From the NCBI GenBank assembly GCA_036939355.1, contig JALLAP010000035.1, forward strand, positions 1 through 25,278: a stretch of 25,278 nt of DNA. The letters run 5' to 3'. Within the stretch, counting starts at the first letter, position 1, and each line of letters starts with the position of its first letter. The notes below the pieces were generated by a model. That model was not told the DNA's origin, made no database searches, and saw nothing but the letters and a program-made list of their open reading frames with translations. Source of the DNA: Thalassiosira profunda. Its lineage: Eukaryota > Bacillariophyta > Thalassiosirophyceae > Thalassiosirales > Thalassiosiraceae. Made by a program: the position numbers and the translations under genes. Shown one piece after another: positions 14,960 to 23,234 of the stretch.

Positions 14960-16093
14960 CTAAACTTCAACTGGCGCCGCAGTGGTTGGAGATCCCGGCT
15001 CTGCATCCTGCTCATCTGCATCAACAACTTCGGCATCTCCCTCCACTTGCACCATATCATACGTGCACGCCACAGGTAAATGATCGCTCAGATCGATGCC
15101 ATCGGTGCCCAACGGATCCAGCACCTCGCAAAAGGACGAATCTGCGGCCGCCAGGTGGTTCTCGTTCCAGAAGATGTAATCGAGAGTGTACCGATAAAAG
15201 CAGTCCGTATCTTGGTACAAATCTTTGAGGATGTTGTTCTTGTAGGAGTTGTAGGTGAAGACGTTGGCGCTGGCGGTACGCGCGACGCCGGCCGACAGCA
15301 TCTCGATCATTTCATCGTAGTAAGCTTGGCCCTCGCATTTCGCCTCCCCTTCGCAGCTGCGCGATCGACAGTCTTTGTCTTCGTTGTAATCGCCTCCCAG
15401 CAAGACAAACTCGTCGGCAGGTATGGCCTTCGAGTCGACGAATGACCGGACCATCTCGAACTGCTTAAGGCGTATGTCGTGGTTGTCGCCGCTCGTGTCG
15501 GACTGGGCGTGCAGATTGAAGATATGGATCGGCACGCCATCCTTGTCGATCTTTGCGTATAGCACTCCCTTGTCGGCCACATAACCCTCCACATTGAACG
15601 GATTCGGAGCCATGCCGTCGCCGATCCCGAACGCATCGAACCAGTCCGTAAAATCCGTTTCACTGATCGGATATTTGGAGAAAATGCCCAAACCAGAACC
15701 GATGCTGCTCTCCGACATGACATAGTGGCAATAGCCAGCGTTGGTCATTCCATCTCTGATCTCATCGTGATAGGACCACACTTCTTGCAGCAGCACCACA
15801 TCCTCCTCTCGATCCTCGAACCACGCTGTCACCTCTCCCACCCGGACCGCCCTCGCATCGTCCTCCTGGCACTTGGCGCCCGGGAGGCAGTTGATCAAGA
15901 AGGTGTTGAGCGAGAGGACTTGGAGCGTGGACGCACCCGAGGTACTTTCGCGACACGTGCCCTGTGTCGCCGCGGTGTGCTCCTCGTCTCCCGTGCCCAG
16001 CCGGACGCCGTAGGCGATGAGCAATGCCACAACCGTCAGGAGGAGGAGGCAGCAGAGGCCGCCGAAGATCTGGTTCCTGCAGCGGCGCTTCAT
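14960..16093 (-). CDS. Neutral sphingomyelinase-like Mg2+-dependent phosphodiesterase, membrane-anchored
   Basis: The ATG at 16093 gives 377 residues starting MKRRCRNQ. Residues of about 9-30 form one hydrophobic helix with basic residues before it, so a type II signal anchor or uncleaved signal is likely. The rest is an endonuclease/exonuclease/phosphatase (EEP) fold of neutral sphingomyelinase type. It carries SLNTFL (Asn63), LLQEV (Glu104, metal ligand), SGLGIFSKYPI, NLHAQS (His195), LGGDYNED (Asp235 and Asn237), LDYIFW and SDHLP (Asp337-His338 pair). All expected catalytic residues are present. Members hydrolyse sphingomyelin or related phospholipids to ceramide and a phospho-head group; the substrate here is unknown. 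Several Cys residues fit a lumenal or extracellular catalytic domain. The Thr/Ala/Pro tail is short and acidic. It is divergent from gene 11. Confidence 0.85.
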   Translation of the reverse strand: MKRRCRNQIFGGLCCLLLLTVVALLIAYGVRLGTGDEEHTAATQGTCRESTSGASTLQVLSLNTFLINCLPGAKCQEDDARAVRVGEVTAWFEDREEDVVLLQEVWSYHDEIRDGMTNAGYCHYVMSESSIGSGLGIFSKYPISETDFTDWFDAFGIGDGMAPNPFNVEGYVADKGVLYAKIDKDGVPIHIFNLHAQSDTSGDNHDIRLKQFEMVRSFVDSKAIPADEFVLLGGDYNEDKDCRSRSCEGEAKCEGQAYYDEMIEMLSAGVARTASANVFTYNSYKNNILKDLYQDTDCFYRYTLDYIFWNENHLAAADSSFCEVLDPLGTDGIDLSDHLPVACTYDMVQVEGDAEVVDADEQDAEPGSPTTAAPVEV

Positions 16094-16407
16094 TTTTGGA
16101 TCTGTTGTAATGGTAGCCCCACACGCTGGGAGGCGGTTCCGACTGCGGCGCGGTGGTGAGGCTTGGCGGGCAATGCAAAGGCAAACCCCCCTCCCCCCTC
16201 TCCACGCTCGCTCCTCACGTTTGAGTTGAACCGCCCAACTCAACGCGTTTAGCGATACTTAAAATGTAAATAGGCAACGTATTATAATGCAACTTGAGTT
16301 CACGATAAGACACAGATTCCACCTTTGATTACCCCTACCCCAACCCCAAACCAAGAGACAGAGTGGCGAGGAGGAAGGTGCTGCACCGTAGCTGTTGCCC
16401 CGGCAGA
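16094..16407. promoter_or_regulatory. Divergent intergenic region between sphingomyelinase-like and VKOR genes
   Basis: These 314 bp hold both promoters. One inverted repeat is visible: TTGAGTTG at 16221-16228 and CAACTCAA at 16236-16243, with a 7-nt spacer. The plus side has C/A-rich runs (about 16330-16352) typical of a leader. No RNA gene was recognised. Confidence 0.4.
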
Positions 16408-17691
16408 ATGGCCCTCCTACGCAGCGTGTTCCTCTTGCAGTGCGCCAGCACCTCACTGGTCGGCCGCGCGGCGGCCTTTGCCCCGCTCTCATCGCCAACC
16501 GGGCCGCGTCTGCCGACCACGTCGGTGCATCGGCCGCTGGTTGAACCGATGCCGTCTCCTCTGCCGCGGATGCCCACCCACCTCTGCGCTGCAAACCCTG
16601 ATGATGACAGCTTCGATGCGGCCGAAACATCGGGCGGCTGCTGGAACCCCGCCCTGCGCCAACAGCTCGGCGCCCTCTCGGCCCTCGGCCTCTTGGAAAC
16701 GGCGTACCTGACCTACGACAAGTTGCAATACGCAGCGGGAGGGAAGTCCGCCTCGCTCGTCGGAGCCCTGTGTTCGGACGGGGGCGCCTCGTCGTGCGGC
16801 GACGTGCTGCACGGCCCCTACGCCTCGTTGCACGTGGGAGGGATGGACGCGCCCCTGTCGGCGTTGGGGATGGCGGCGTACGGCGCCGTGTTTGCGCTGG
16901 CGACATTGCCGCTGCTCTCCCCAGAAAGCAGCGAGGGCGGTGAATCGACAGTGCAGGATGGGGACAATCGAATTGCGCTGCTGGGAGGGACGACGTTGAT
17001 GGCGTCGTTTTCCGTCTACCTTGTGTCGCTGTTGGTTGGGGTGATACACCAGTCATGCCTCTTCTGCTTTGCGTCCGCGGGACTTTCTGTTTCAATGGCA
17101 GTTCTGAGTTGGACCGGGGGCATGCTTCCGAATGCAGAGGGAAACATATCGAGGGGGGAGGGAATATCATCAGAAGCGATGGATCTGCGGAAAAGGGGAC
17201 TACTTGCAGGAGCATCGTCTGTGGGATTTGCAACTGCCACGGCATTAGGTTTGTTCTTGAGTGTCGGCGACGAAGGCAGCTATGATTCACTGGCGGCGGC
17301 AACAACGCCGGCCAGCAGCAGTGGCACGCTGTTGGCATCGGCCAGCAGCGCCAAAAGCTTCCGAGACAACATCCCACCACCAATCACCACAACCTCTTCC
17401 GCCACAGCGCTCACGCTCGCTTCGGACATGAAATCGCTGAACTCGCGCATGTTCGGGGCCTTCTGGTGCTCGCACTGCTACGATCAGAAGCAGGCGCTGG
17501 GACTCGAAGCGATGCAATTCCTGCCGTACGTGGAATGCGACCGAGAGGGGTACAACAACCAACGGAGTTTGTGCAAGGAGCGAGACGTTCCTGGATATCC
17601 CACATGGGAGATTGGAGGGAAGCTGTTTCCGGGAGAGCGAAGTTTGGAGGAGCTAAGGGAGATTGTGGATGACGTGATGGCTGGAAGGTGA
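16408..17691 (+). CDS. Plastid VKOR-thioredoxin fusion (LTO1-like disulfide-forming enzyme)
   Basis: The first ATG is at 16408, giving 427 residues. A signal peptide (1-23) ends A-A-A|F-A-P, the plastid import motif of secondary algae, followed by a Pro/Ser-rich transit region. The VKOR part spans about 85-310 with several membrane helices. It has the loop cysteines Cys122 and Cys130 (spacing 8, as in animal VKOR) and the redox CxxC Cys217-L-F-Cys220. A Ser/Thr/Ala linker leads to a thioredoxin-like domain (about 335-427) with FWCSHC (Cys354 and Cys357) and a cis-Pro-type VPGYPTW. The same fusion in cyanobacteria and in plant LTO1 oxidises thiols of lumenal proteins using quinone as acceptor, and LTO1 is needed for photosystem II assembly. 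All key Cys are kept, so it is likely active. It lies upstream of gene 12 on the same strand. Confidence 0.93.
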   Translation: MALLRSVFLLQCASTSLVGRAAAFAPLSSPTGPRLPTTSVHRPLVEPMPSPLPRMPTHLCAANPDDDSFDAAETSGGCWNPALRQQLGALSALGLLETAYLTYDKLQYAAGGKSASLVGALCSDGGASSCGDVLHGPYASLHVGGMDAPLSALGMAAYGAVFALATLPLLSPESSEGGESTVQDGDNRIALLGGTTLMASFSVYLVSLLVGVIHQSCLFCFASAGLSVSMAVLSWTGGMLPNAEGNISRGEGISSEAMDLRKRGLLAGASSVGFATATALGLFLSVGDEGSYDSLAAATTPASSSGTLLASASSAKSFRDNIPPPITTTSSATALTLASDMKSLNSRMFGAFWCSHCYDQKQALGLEAMQFLPYVECDREGYNNQRSLCKERDVPGYPTWEIGGKLFPGERSLEELREIVDDVMAGR

Positions 17692-17882
17692 TGCTGAAGT
17701 GGAGGGGGGGGAGAAGAGAAGATGCAACTTTCAACAGAGAGAGATAGAGAACGAGCTACTTACCTAGGCGCGAAGTACGTACGTAATCTTCTGCTTGCGC
17801 TTGTCGTTGTTCCTCCCGCCTCCTACAATAGTCCTCCGCCCCCTCGGCCCTCGCCGCGGCGGGCGTTGACAGGGCCACCACC

Positions 17883-19101
17883 ATGCGTCGTGCTCGGTCA
17901 AGCAGTGCCCTAGCTGCTGCAATTTCGGGTTGGTTCGCCGCTTCCTTTGGTGCATTCCAAGTTGGTGCATTCCAACCCTTTGCACAGACAACGGTTCCTC
18001 TCCACCGCCAGCCTCCTCACAGGTCAGCGCCTCTTCATTTGCATCGTTCTGACATTGGCCAACGCGAAGATATATGCGATCTGGTTGAAAGCGATGGCAG
18101 GCGGCGTTTGTTGCAACAAATATCCGCTGCGGTATCGGGGGCGGTCGTCGCGCCATCGCTGGCATCCGCAGATGAGGGAGACGACCAAACGACAATAGAG
18201 AGGGCGGAAACTCTGGCTAAAGACGACGCCGAGCTAGACGCCGAGGTGGCGCAAGAGAAGGCAGACGAGAAGAAAACCATTGCAGATACGCAGTTACTCA
18301 TCGACGAGCTCGAGAAGGAAATATCAATCGAAGAGAGCGAGTCATCGACACCAGCAGAGGTCGAGAAGGAAGCCGAGATAGTAAAGGGCGAGACGGAAGC
18401 CTTGATCAAAGAAGAAGAGCAACTGAAGAGCGAAACGCAGGAAATGATATCGAAGATAGAAACAATAGAGTCCGAGGTTGAGTCGCTGGATGCAGGAAAG
18501 AAAGAGGGAGGGGATGCACCGACAACCGAAAAGCCATCAGAGGCATTCGTCGAGAAACTCAAAGAGCGAGTCGAGAAGCAGGAAGATCTGATTGAGAGGC
18601 TAAAACGGCAAAGCGAGAAGAATATCGATCCCAAAACGGGCAAGTTCAAAGCAATGTCGGCACAAGAGTATCGAGAGAGGGTGAAGTCAACGGATGCCGA
18701 CTTCNAAAACGGGCAAGTTCAAAGCAATGTCGGCACAAGAGTATCGAGAGAGGGTGAAGTCAACGGATGCCGACTTCACCCAGTTTCTCAGAGACACGGT
18801 TGCAAACGAGAAGGAGTGGGAGCAGGATCTCGATGCCTTCAAAGGCTTTCTGGACCGAGAGTTTGGACCGGCGGTCAAAGAATTGAGCAAGGATCTGAAG
18901 CCGCTCGTGGGAGAGGTGGAGAAGGATTTGGGACCGCTGGTAGGGGAAATGGAGAAGGAGCTGCGGAATGAGGTAGCCCCCGCAGTGGGCGATGCGATGC
19001 AGCAGCTGAAGGAGAAGGCGGGGTTGGCCGCGGATGGCGAGGTGGAGGAATTGAAGCAGCGGGCTGGAGACTTGATCGGTAAGATACGCAGTATTTTCTA
19101 G
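17883..19101 (+). CDS. Thylakoid-lumen (Tat-type) coiled-coil protein, frame broken by assembly duplication
   Basis: Start ATG at 17883 (CACCATGC). As given the frame is interrupted at the n at 18705. Removing one copy of the exact 72-nt repeat plus the n (18705-18777) leaves 381 codons in one frame. Targeting appears tripartite: a signal peptide with a GAFQVGAFQ cleavage region (about 23-31); a basic transit stretch; then G-R-R-R (73-75), a hydrophobic run and A94-S95-A96|D97, a Tat-like lumen signal. The mature part is almost all charged helix: Glu/Lys heptads at about 105-260, then an amphipathic segment with repeated PLVGEVEKDLGPLVGEMEK. I do not recognise the family; it recalls apolipoprotein-like or LEA-like helices in composition only. 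The mature protein has no Cys that I can see, so it is not an obvious substrate of the neighbouring VKOR. Confidence 0.75.
17947..17975 (+). repeat. Two direct copies of TTGGTGCATTCCAA within a signal-peptide region
   Basis: Copies lie at 17947-17960 and 17962-17975, a 15-nt period that keeps the frame. They encode G-A-F-Q twice, so the A|F import cleavage motif is present in duplicate. Confidence 0.9.
18633..18777. repeat. Exact 72-nt duplication around a single n (assembly join)
   Basis: Bases 18633-18704 and 18706-18777 are identical, separated only by n at 18705. Reading through one copy joins gene 12 in frame with no change. This is the mark of two contigs that overlap by 72 nt but were joined as if abutting, not of a biological repeat. 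Confidence 0.95.
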
Positions 19102-19175
19102 GGAGCCAAAGGTGCATTTAGGATAGATAGGAAGCAACGGACAACTTAGGCAGCCTCCGGTGTGGCAGGGACTAA

Positions 19176-20967
19176 TCATTTCTGCCATCTTTTGCCAGCA
19201 GTTGTTGCATGACGATAGCTGAAGACATCTGGATTCTCGCGCAGAATGTCGAACAAAATTGCCCGCCCATCATTGCGGCAAAATCTACGGTTGACCCAGG
19301 AAATGACGCAAGGAAACAAATTGAGGTCGAGGCTGGAGAAGAGCTTGCCAATCGTTGACGAGGCTGCATGACACTTTTGGTATGAGCTCAAACCGATGAT
19401 ATCATTCTCGAGATATTTGCCGTACTCGTCCTGCCTTCTTGGCAGCGTTAGAGGGCGTGGGTTGAGCTTCTGCTCGAGAACGCGTGCGATCTTCTTCCTC
19501 GCCCCCGCACAGAGAATGCGTTGGCACTCTTCGGTGAGAGTTTGTGGCACGTTTGTGGATGCTGCCTCCTCTTTCCTCACCGCCACAATACACTGCCTGT
19601 TCACATGCAACGCATCCATCATCTTGTGCAGCAGAGATAGTTTCTGCACCATTTGTGCTTTCAGTTCTTCGATATTGTTTGGCTCTGCTCCAGTCATTTC
19701 GTACTCTCTCATTTGCGCCAACAGCAGCTCATCCTCTTCCTGGTCGAAGAAAGGGCCGTAATTGTAGTCCCTCGTGCCGTAATCAACGATAACTCCCAGA
19801 TCGACTGCATGATTTGATTTGCAGAAGAGGGATTGCAGTCCATCCGACTCTGCGTCATCATCAGGGCCAAACGNCGACTGCATGATTTGATTTGCAGAAG
19901 AGGGATTGCAGTCCATCCGACTCTGCGTCATCATCAGGGCCAAACGCCATGATAATTGAGTAGAGGTGCTCCATTCCTCTCGTAGTAATGCAATTGCTGT
20001 GCACATTGAGGAGCTTCAAGTTGTTAGCCTTTGGCAATGAAGGCACTGATCCAGAGCAATGGGGAAGGAGTGCAGTCCCCAGTGCAATGGCATCGTCGTC
20101 ATTCAGTCGGCATCCAGAGACATGCAATTTCTTCAAGCAGCAGAACCCCGCAACACTGCTGTCACTCTCAGAGCGACGCCCTCGCAGGGCCTTCGCCAGG
20201 GCAGAGGCACCTGATGATCGGATGGGGTTGGAGCTCAGAACCAGCGTCTCCATGCCACGCCCATCAACAGTCACCATGCAGTCGGCCAAGCACGTTACGC
20301 CAGCTCCGGTAATATTGTTTGAGCTCAGGTCCAGCATATTCAACGAGGGAGTGCACGAGTTGGAAATGGCAAGAGCCAGCGCCCCCGCTCCCCTGTCTCC
20401 AATGTGGCATCGGCTGAATACGATCTCTCGGATATGATGGCTCGGGCACCAGCGGGGTGGACTCTGTGGCAAGAGAGTACTTGCCCCTTCACTGCTGATG
20501 ATATCATGGTGGCAGGAAGCGCACCCCTCTTCCATGGCGAGTGCAATCTGGACTGCCCCATCATCCCGCACGTTCTCCCTCACAAAACTTATTTGGAACA
20601 ACGGAGAGGCTCCCGGGAAGCGCCCGCCTTCCCCCCGCAGCCGATCTCCCACTGCAGAGATCTCGTCCTCAATTTTGGTTTGCTGGGTGGAGAGAAACGC
20701 CAGGAAGCCGGGGTGAAAATCCACATCGGAGCCATCGTCGCCGCCCGTGGAGCTGTCTTCTGAGCCCGAGTCGTTGATAGGAGGATTGGCAGCGGACTCG
20801 TTGCTGGAATGGCTGCTGTCGTCTCCCCCCTCGTTGATCTCGGCGCCACCTCCCTCAAAATTGTCACCAGGGGCGGCATGGCCCTCGCGAGCAATATTAT
20901 CGCCCCGTCCCTCCCCGCCACGTGCCCCCGGTCGACTCCACCGCGCAGTAAGACGTCGGATGCGCAT
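19176..20967 (-). CDS. Leucine-rich-repeat (RNI-type) protein, frame broken by assembly duplication
   Basis: The ATG at 20967 is used. Collapsing the 72-nt duplicate and n (19802-19874) gives one frame of 572 residues. The N-terminus is disordered and rich in Gly, Asp, Ser and Asn. About 150-330 carries LRRs: IREIVFSRCHIGDRGAGALALAI, LNMLDLSSNNITGAGVTCLA, METLVLSSNPIRSSGASALAKAL, LKKLHVSGCRLNDDDAIALG and LKLLNVHSNCITTRGMEHL. After the LRRs come an acidic region and a long helical stretch (about 380-450). The C-terminal part (LNLFPCVISWVN...AILFDILRENPDVF) resembles the C-terminus of the LRR protein at 3106-4596. No signal peptide or membrane segment is seen. Other diatoms have many proteins with this plan. 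Function is unknown; a protein-binding scaffold is likely. It is convergent with gene 12 (74 bp apart) and divergent from gene 14. Confidence 0.78.
19802..19946. repeat. Second exact 72-nt duplication around a single n (assembly join)
   Basis: Bases 19802-19873 and 19875-19946 are identical, separated only by n at 19874. Collapsing them restores the gene 13 frame (GPDDDAESDG through KSNHAV and on to DLGVIVDYG). The length matches the duplication at 18633-18777, so both joins come from the same assembly step. Confidence 0.95.
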
Positions 20968-21221
20968 GTGTTGTGGATGAAAGAGCCCGCCGGCCGCCGC
21001 GACGCAAATATCCGAAACGCCGGCGCAGCGAGGAGAGGGGGGCGGCTAGTAGCGTGCCGCGGGCCGCCGCGGGGACAGGGCCGAGTTCTTCGAAGGAGTT
21101 CGTGACTTCTGTTTCTGTGACACACAGACTGTGTGCGTGACGAGCCGAAGAAGCGCGGTGCACCAAACGGCAAACGGCAAACGGCGGACTGGTGCGTGCG
21201 TGCACCCGTTGGGGGCCCGAC
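20968..21221. promoter_or_regulatory. Divergent intergenic region between LRR and sulfotransferase-like genes
   Basis: This 254-bp gap contains a near-palindrome CACACAG-A-CTGTGTG at 21121-21135, one ATCCGAAAC word at 21009-21017 (the word is also found as a pair before the channel gene), and a short AAACGGC repeat at about 21167-21184. No coding frame or RNA gene was recognised. Confidence 0.35.
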
Positions 21222-22151
21222 ATGGTACGGATCGCGGCCCTTCGACGGGTAGCACCTGGCCATGATGCGTGTCTGCGCATGCGTGGATTCCATGGGCTTG
21301 CGGTGGCATCCCTCATTGTAATAATATACCTGTCGCTCGTTGCAAAAGACGAGAGCAATCAAACAACCCCAAAAGACCACGGACTCCGCGCAATCATAAC
21401 AGGCATTGAGAACTCTGGCACTACCTTAATGGGCTACTTGCTGTACAACGCGCCCTGCGTGATTGGGGCATTCGAGACGGGATTCCTCCTCGCGAAGGAA
21501 CCAAAAGATATCCACAATGTGCATCCGTGGTTCGAGTGGAACTGTGCTGAGACCAACACGCTCGACCTGAACTATCGCCTGACACCCGACGACAGAGACA
21601 TGATGAAGAAGGCGCCGAACTTTCTCTCAATGTATGGCATCCTCAGAAACCGGTCCTATATTTTCAACGAACTTGTCGACGAACCGCATTGCATAAAGCC
21701 GCATCAGATGATCGATAAGACGCCTCAATACGTTTATCCTCAAAACTTTCGGAGAGTCCTGACAACTACGCCAGGAGTGCCAGTTATCGTTATGCAAAAG
21801 GGCTTCGACAAACTGGCGGCGTCGTGGGCGAAGCGCAACCAGACCATGGCACGAGAAACTTACGATGCAACATACAACAATGTTCGGAAAATGGAGACGG
21901 CATTCCCGAATCGCATCTTGGTAGTCCAGGAAGAGGAATTCATGACGCAGCCCAGCGTCGTGATGCAAGGTGCGTTTGCGCACGTCGGATTGGAGTGGAA
22001 GGAGGAATACCTCGAAATGAAAGGACTGCTGAGAAAGGTGTCCAACGATCCCGCTCTTACAAAACGAATCGAAAAGTGGCAATTTGGAGCTGGGAAGCAC
22101 TCTCCCTATTTGTTGCTGCCTAAAGAGCCTTGGAAAGTTGGTTCGGGGTGA
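21222..22151 (+). CDS. Sulfotransferase-like type II membrane protein
   Basis: The first ATG is at 21222, giving 309 residues. A second Met at codon 20 gives a cleaner signal anchor (MRGFHGLAVASLIVIIYLSL). One membrane helix lies at about 24-41, so the protein is predicted to be type II, with its catalytic part in the Golgi lumen. Residues 61-70 read GIENSGTTLM, matching the 5' PAPS-phosphosulfate-binding loop of sulfotransferases. IDKTPQYVY and the stretch PVIVMQKGFDKLAASWAKR are at the place of the 3'-phosphate-binding region, although its usual Arg...Ser pattern is not perfect. Sulfotransferases move sulfate from PAPS to glycans, proteins or lipids; the acceptor here is unknown. It has several Asn-X-Ser/Thr sites. 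The stop lies 102 bp from the stop of gene 15. Confidence 0.75.
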   Translation: MVRIAALRRVAPGHDACLRMRGFHGLAVASLIVIIYLSLVAKDESNQTTPKDHGLRAIITGIENSGTTLMGYLLYNAPCVIGAFETGFLLAKEPKDIHNVHPWFEWNCAETNTLDLNYRLTPDDRDMMKKAPNFLSMYGILRNRSYIFNELVDEPHCIKPHQMIDKTPQYVYPQNFRRVLTTTPGVPVIVMQKGFDKLAASWAKRNQTMARETYDATYNNVRKMETAFPNRILVVQEEEFMTQPSVVMQGAFAHVGLEWKEEYLEMKGLLRKVSNDPALTKRIEKWQFGAGKHSPYLLLPKEPWKVGSG

Positions 22152-22253
22152 TTGCTGAATAGGCAACAATTGCTCTCTTGTGCAAATTGAGCGGTTCCGC
22201 CAGAGAATTCCCTTATTGTACACACTGTATCATCTCTCCCAAAAATACCAAGC

Positions 22254-22916
22254 CTAAGGAGCCGAGGTCCGGTCCTTGAAAACTGCATCAAAGTCATCGT
22301 CGTTCGATTTTGCATCAGTGGCCTCGGGTGCCGCGCCGGTGGATCCCTCGGTGGATTCGCCAATCTTGAAGGCATCCCCTGGAGGAGTGGGAGCCAACAG
22401 GTCCGTCCCTCCAAACGGATCTGCCACCGCCGGCGTTTTGTCGTTGTCCATTCCGGTCGTCTTTCCTCCCAATAGGTCTTCCTCGCCCACCTTCATTTCT
22501 TTCATTCCCTGGTCAATATCTCCTGTCGCTCCCTCGGTCGATCCTCCCCCCGTCGATGCGGATGCAGCCGGCGTCAGCGGCTGCCTGTCCTTCGGGTCCT
22601 TCTCCACGTCTGCTAGAACGTTGGTCAATTTATCGTTGACTTGCAAACACTCCTCGAACGTTTCCGGTTTCAGCGCCCCCGTCGAAGCAGCGGATATCAG
22701 CTCCACCATCCGAGGAACGCACGCCTCCAAGAACCCGATGACCGTCAACAGCGCCTCGTTGGCGGAGATTGAGGAGAGCGGACCGGCGTTCGCCAGCATC
22801 GATTGGCACAGGGAAATCTGTTCGGAGAGGGAGGAGAGGTCCTTGCGGATCTTGGCGTCGGGGTCGGCCGCGGCCGCGCCTCCGCCGGGTGCCTGGGAGT
22901 GGGAGGATTGCATCAT
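22254..22916 (-). CDS. GAT-domain trafficking adaptor (TOM1/GGA-like), lacking a VHS domain
   Basis: The ATG at 22916 gives 220 residues. About 20-108 is a three-helix GAT-type domain: IRKDLSSLSEQISLCQSMLANAG, then LLTVIGFLEACVPRMVELI and ETFEECLQVNDKLTNVLADVEK. The last helix, with its NDKL, is the typical C-terminal GAT signature that binds ubiquitin in TOM1 and GGA proteins. The tail is disordered and carries short endocytic motifs: DLL at 147-149 (clathrin-box-like), DPF at 166-168 (AP-2 appendage-like), DLL at 172-174, and a final DDDFDAVF. No VHS domain precedes it in this frame, and the upstream 318 bp is the divergent promoter shared with gene 16. A role in clathrin or ubiquitin-dependent cargo sorting at endosome or Golgi is inferred. 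Confidence 0.8.
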   Translation of the reverse strand: MMQSSHSQAPGGGAAAADPDAKIRKDLSSLSEQISLCQSMLANAGPLSSISANEALLTVIGFLEACVPRMVELISAASTGALKPETFEECLQVNDKLTNVLADVEKDPKDRQPLTPAASASTGGGSTEGATGDIDQGMKEMKVGEEDLLGGKTTGMDNDKTPAVADPFGGTDLLAPTPPGDAFKIGESTEGSTGAAPEATDAKSNDDDFDAVFKDRTSAP

Positions 22917-23234
22917 CTTGCACGACACTACTTGCAGTTCACCTTCACCTTCACCTTCCCCACCTAGCCTGATCAAACAGCCGATGCCTGAAGTCACCCC
23001 GGCGCGTGGAGACCGACCTTCGAGGGCCAGTTGGCGGGTGTAGGGATTGGATAGCAGGGCCAGAAGCGGCGGCGTGGCGGCAGCGGGCGAGGCGCGCCGC
23101 GGAGGAGGTTTGGATGTGGGCGCGTGACTTTTGAGCAAACGTGAAAAGTGCGTGACGTGACTGCCACTGCGGCGCCCCTCCGGCGGCTCGCGACGCGGCA
23201 TGGCAGCAGCTCTGTTCCCCCCAGCTCCTGCAAT
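22917..23234. promoter_or_regulatory. Divergent intergenic region between GAT and SET-domain genes
   Basis: This 318-bp gap contains TGACGTGA at 23153-23160, a bZIP/CRE-type site, and a short tandem (ttcacc)n run at about 22937-22956 near the GAT gene start. The minus-strand frame stays open through most of it but has no ATG-supported protein and no recognisable VHS domain. Confidence 0.4.

Noticed and set aside
16259..17383. 374-codon minus-strand frame opposite the VKOR gene
   Set aside because: It is Arg/Pro/Ser-rich shadow sequence with no domain, while the plus frame has all redox cysteines and a plastid presequence.
18633..19946. Biological tandem duplication or programmed frameshift in genes 12 and 13
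   Set aside because: Both sites have the same 72-nt length, exact identity and a single n between copies, and both frames are restored by collapse. An assembly fault explains everything.
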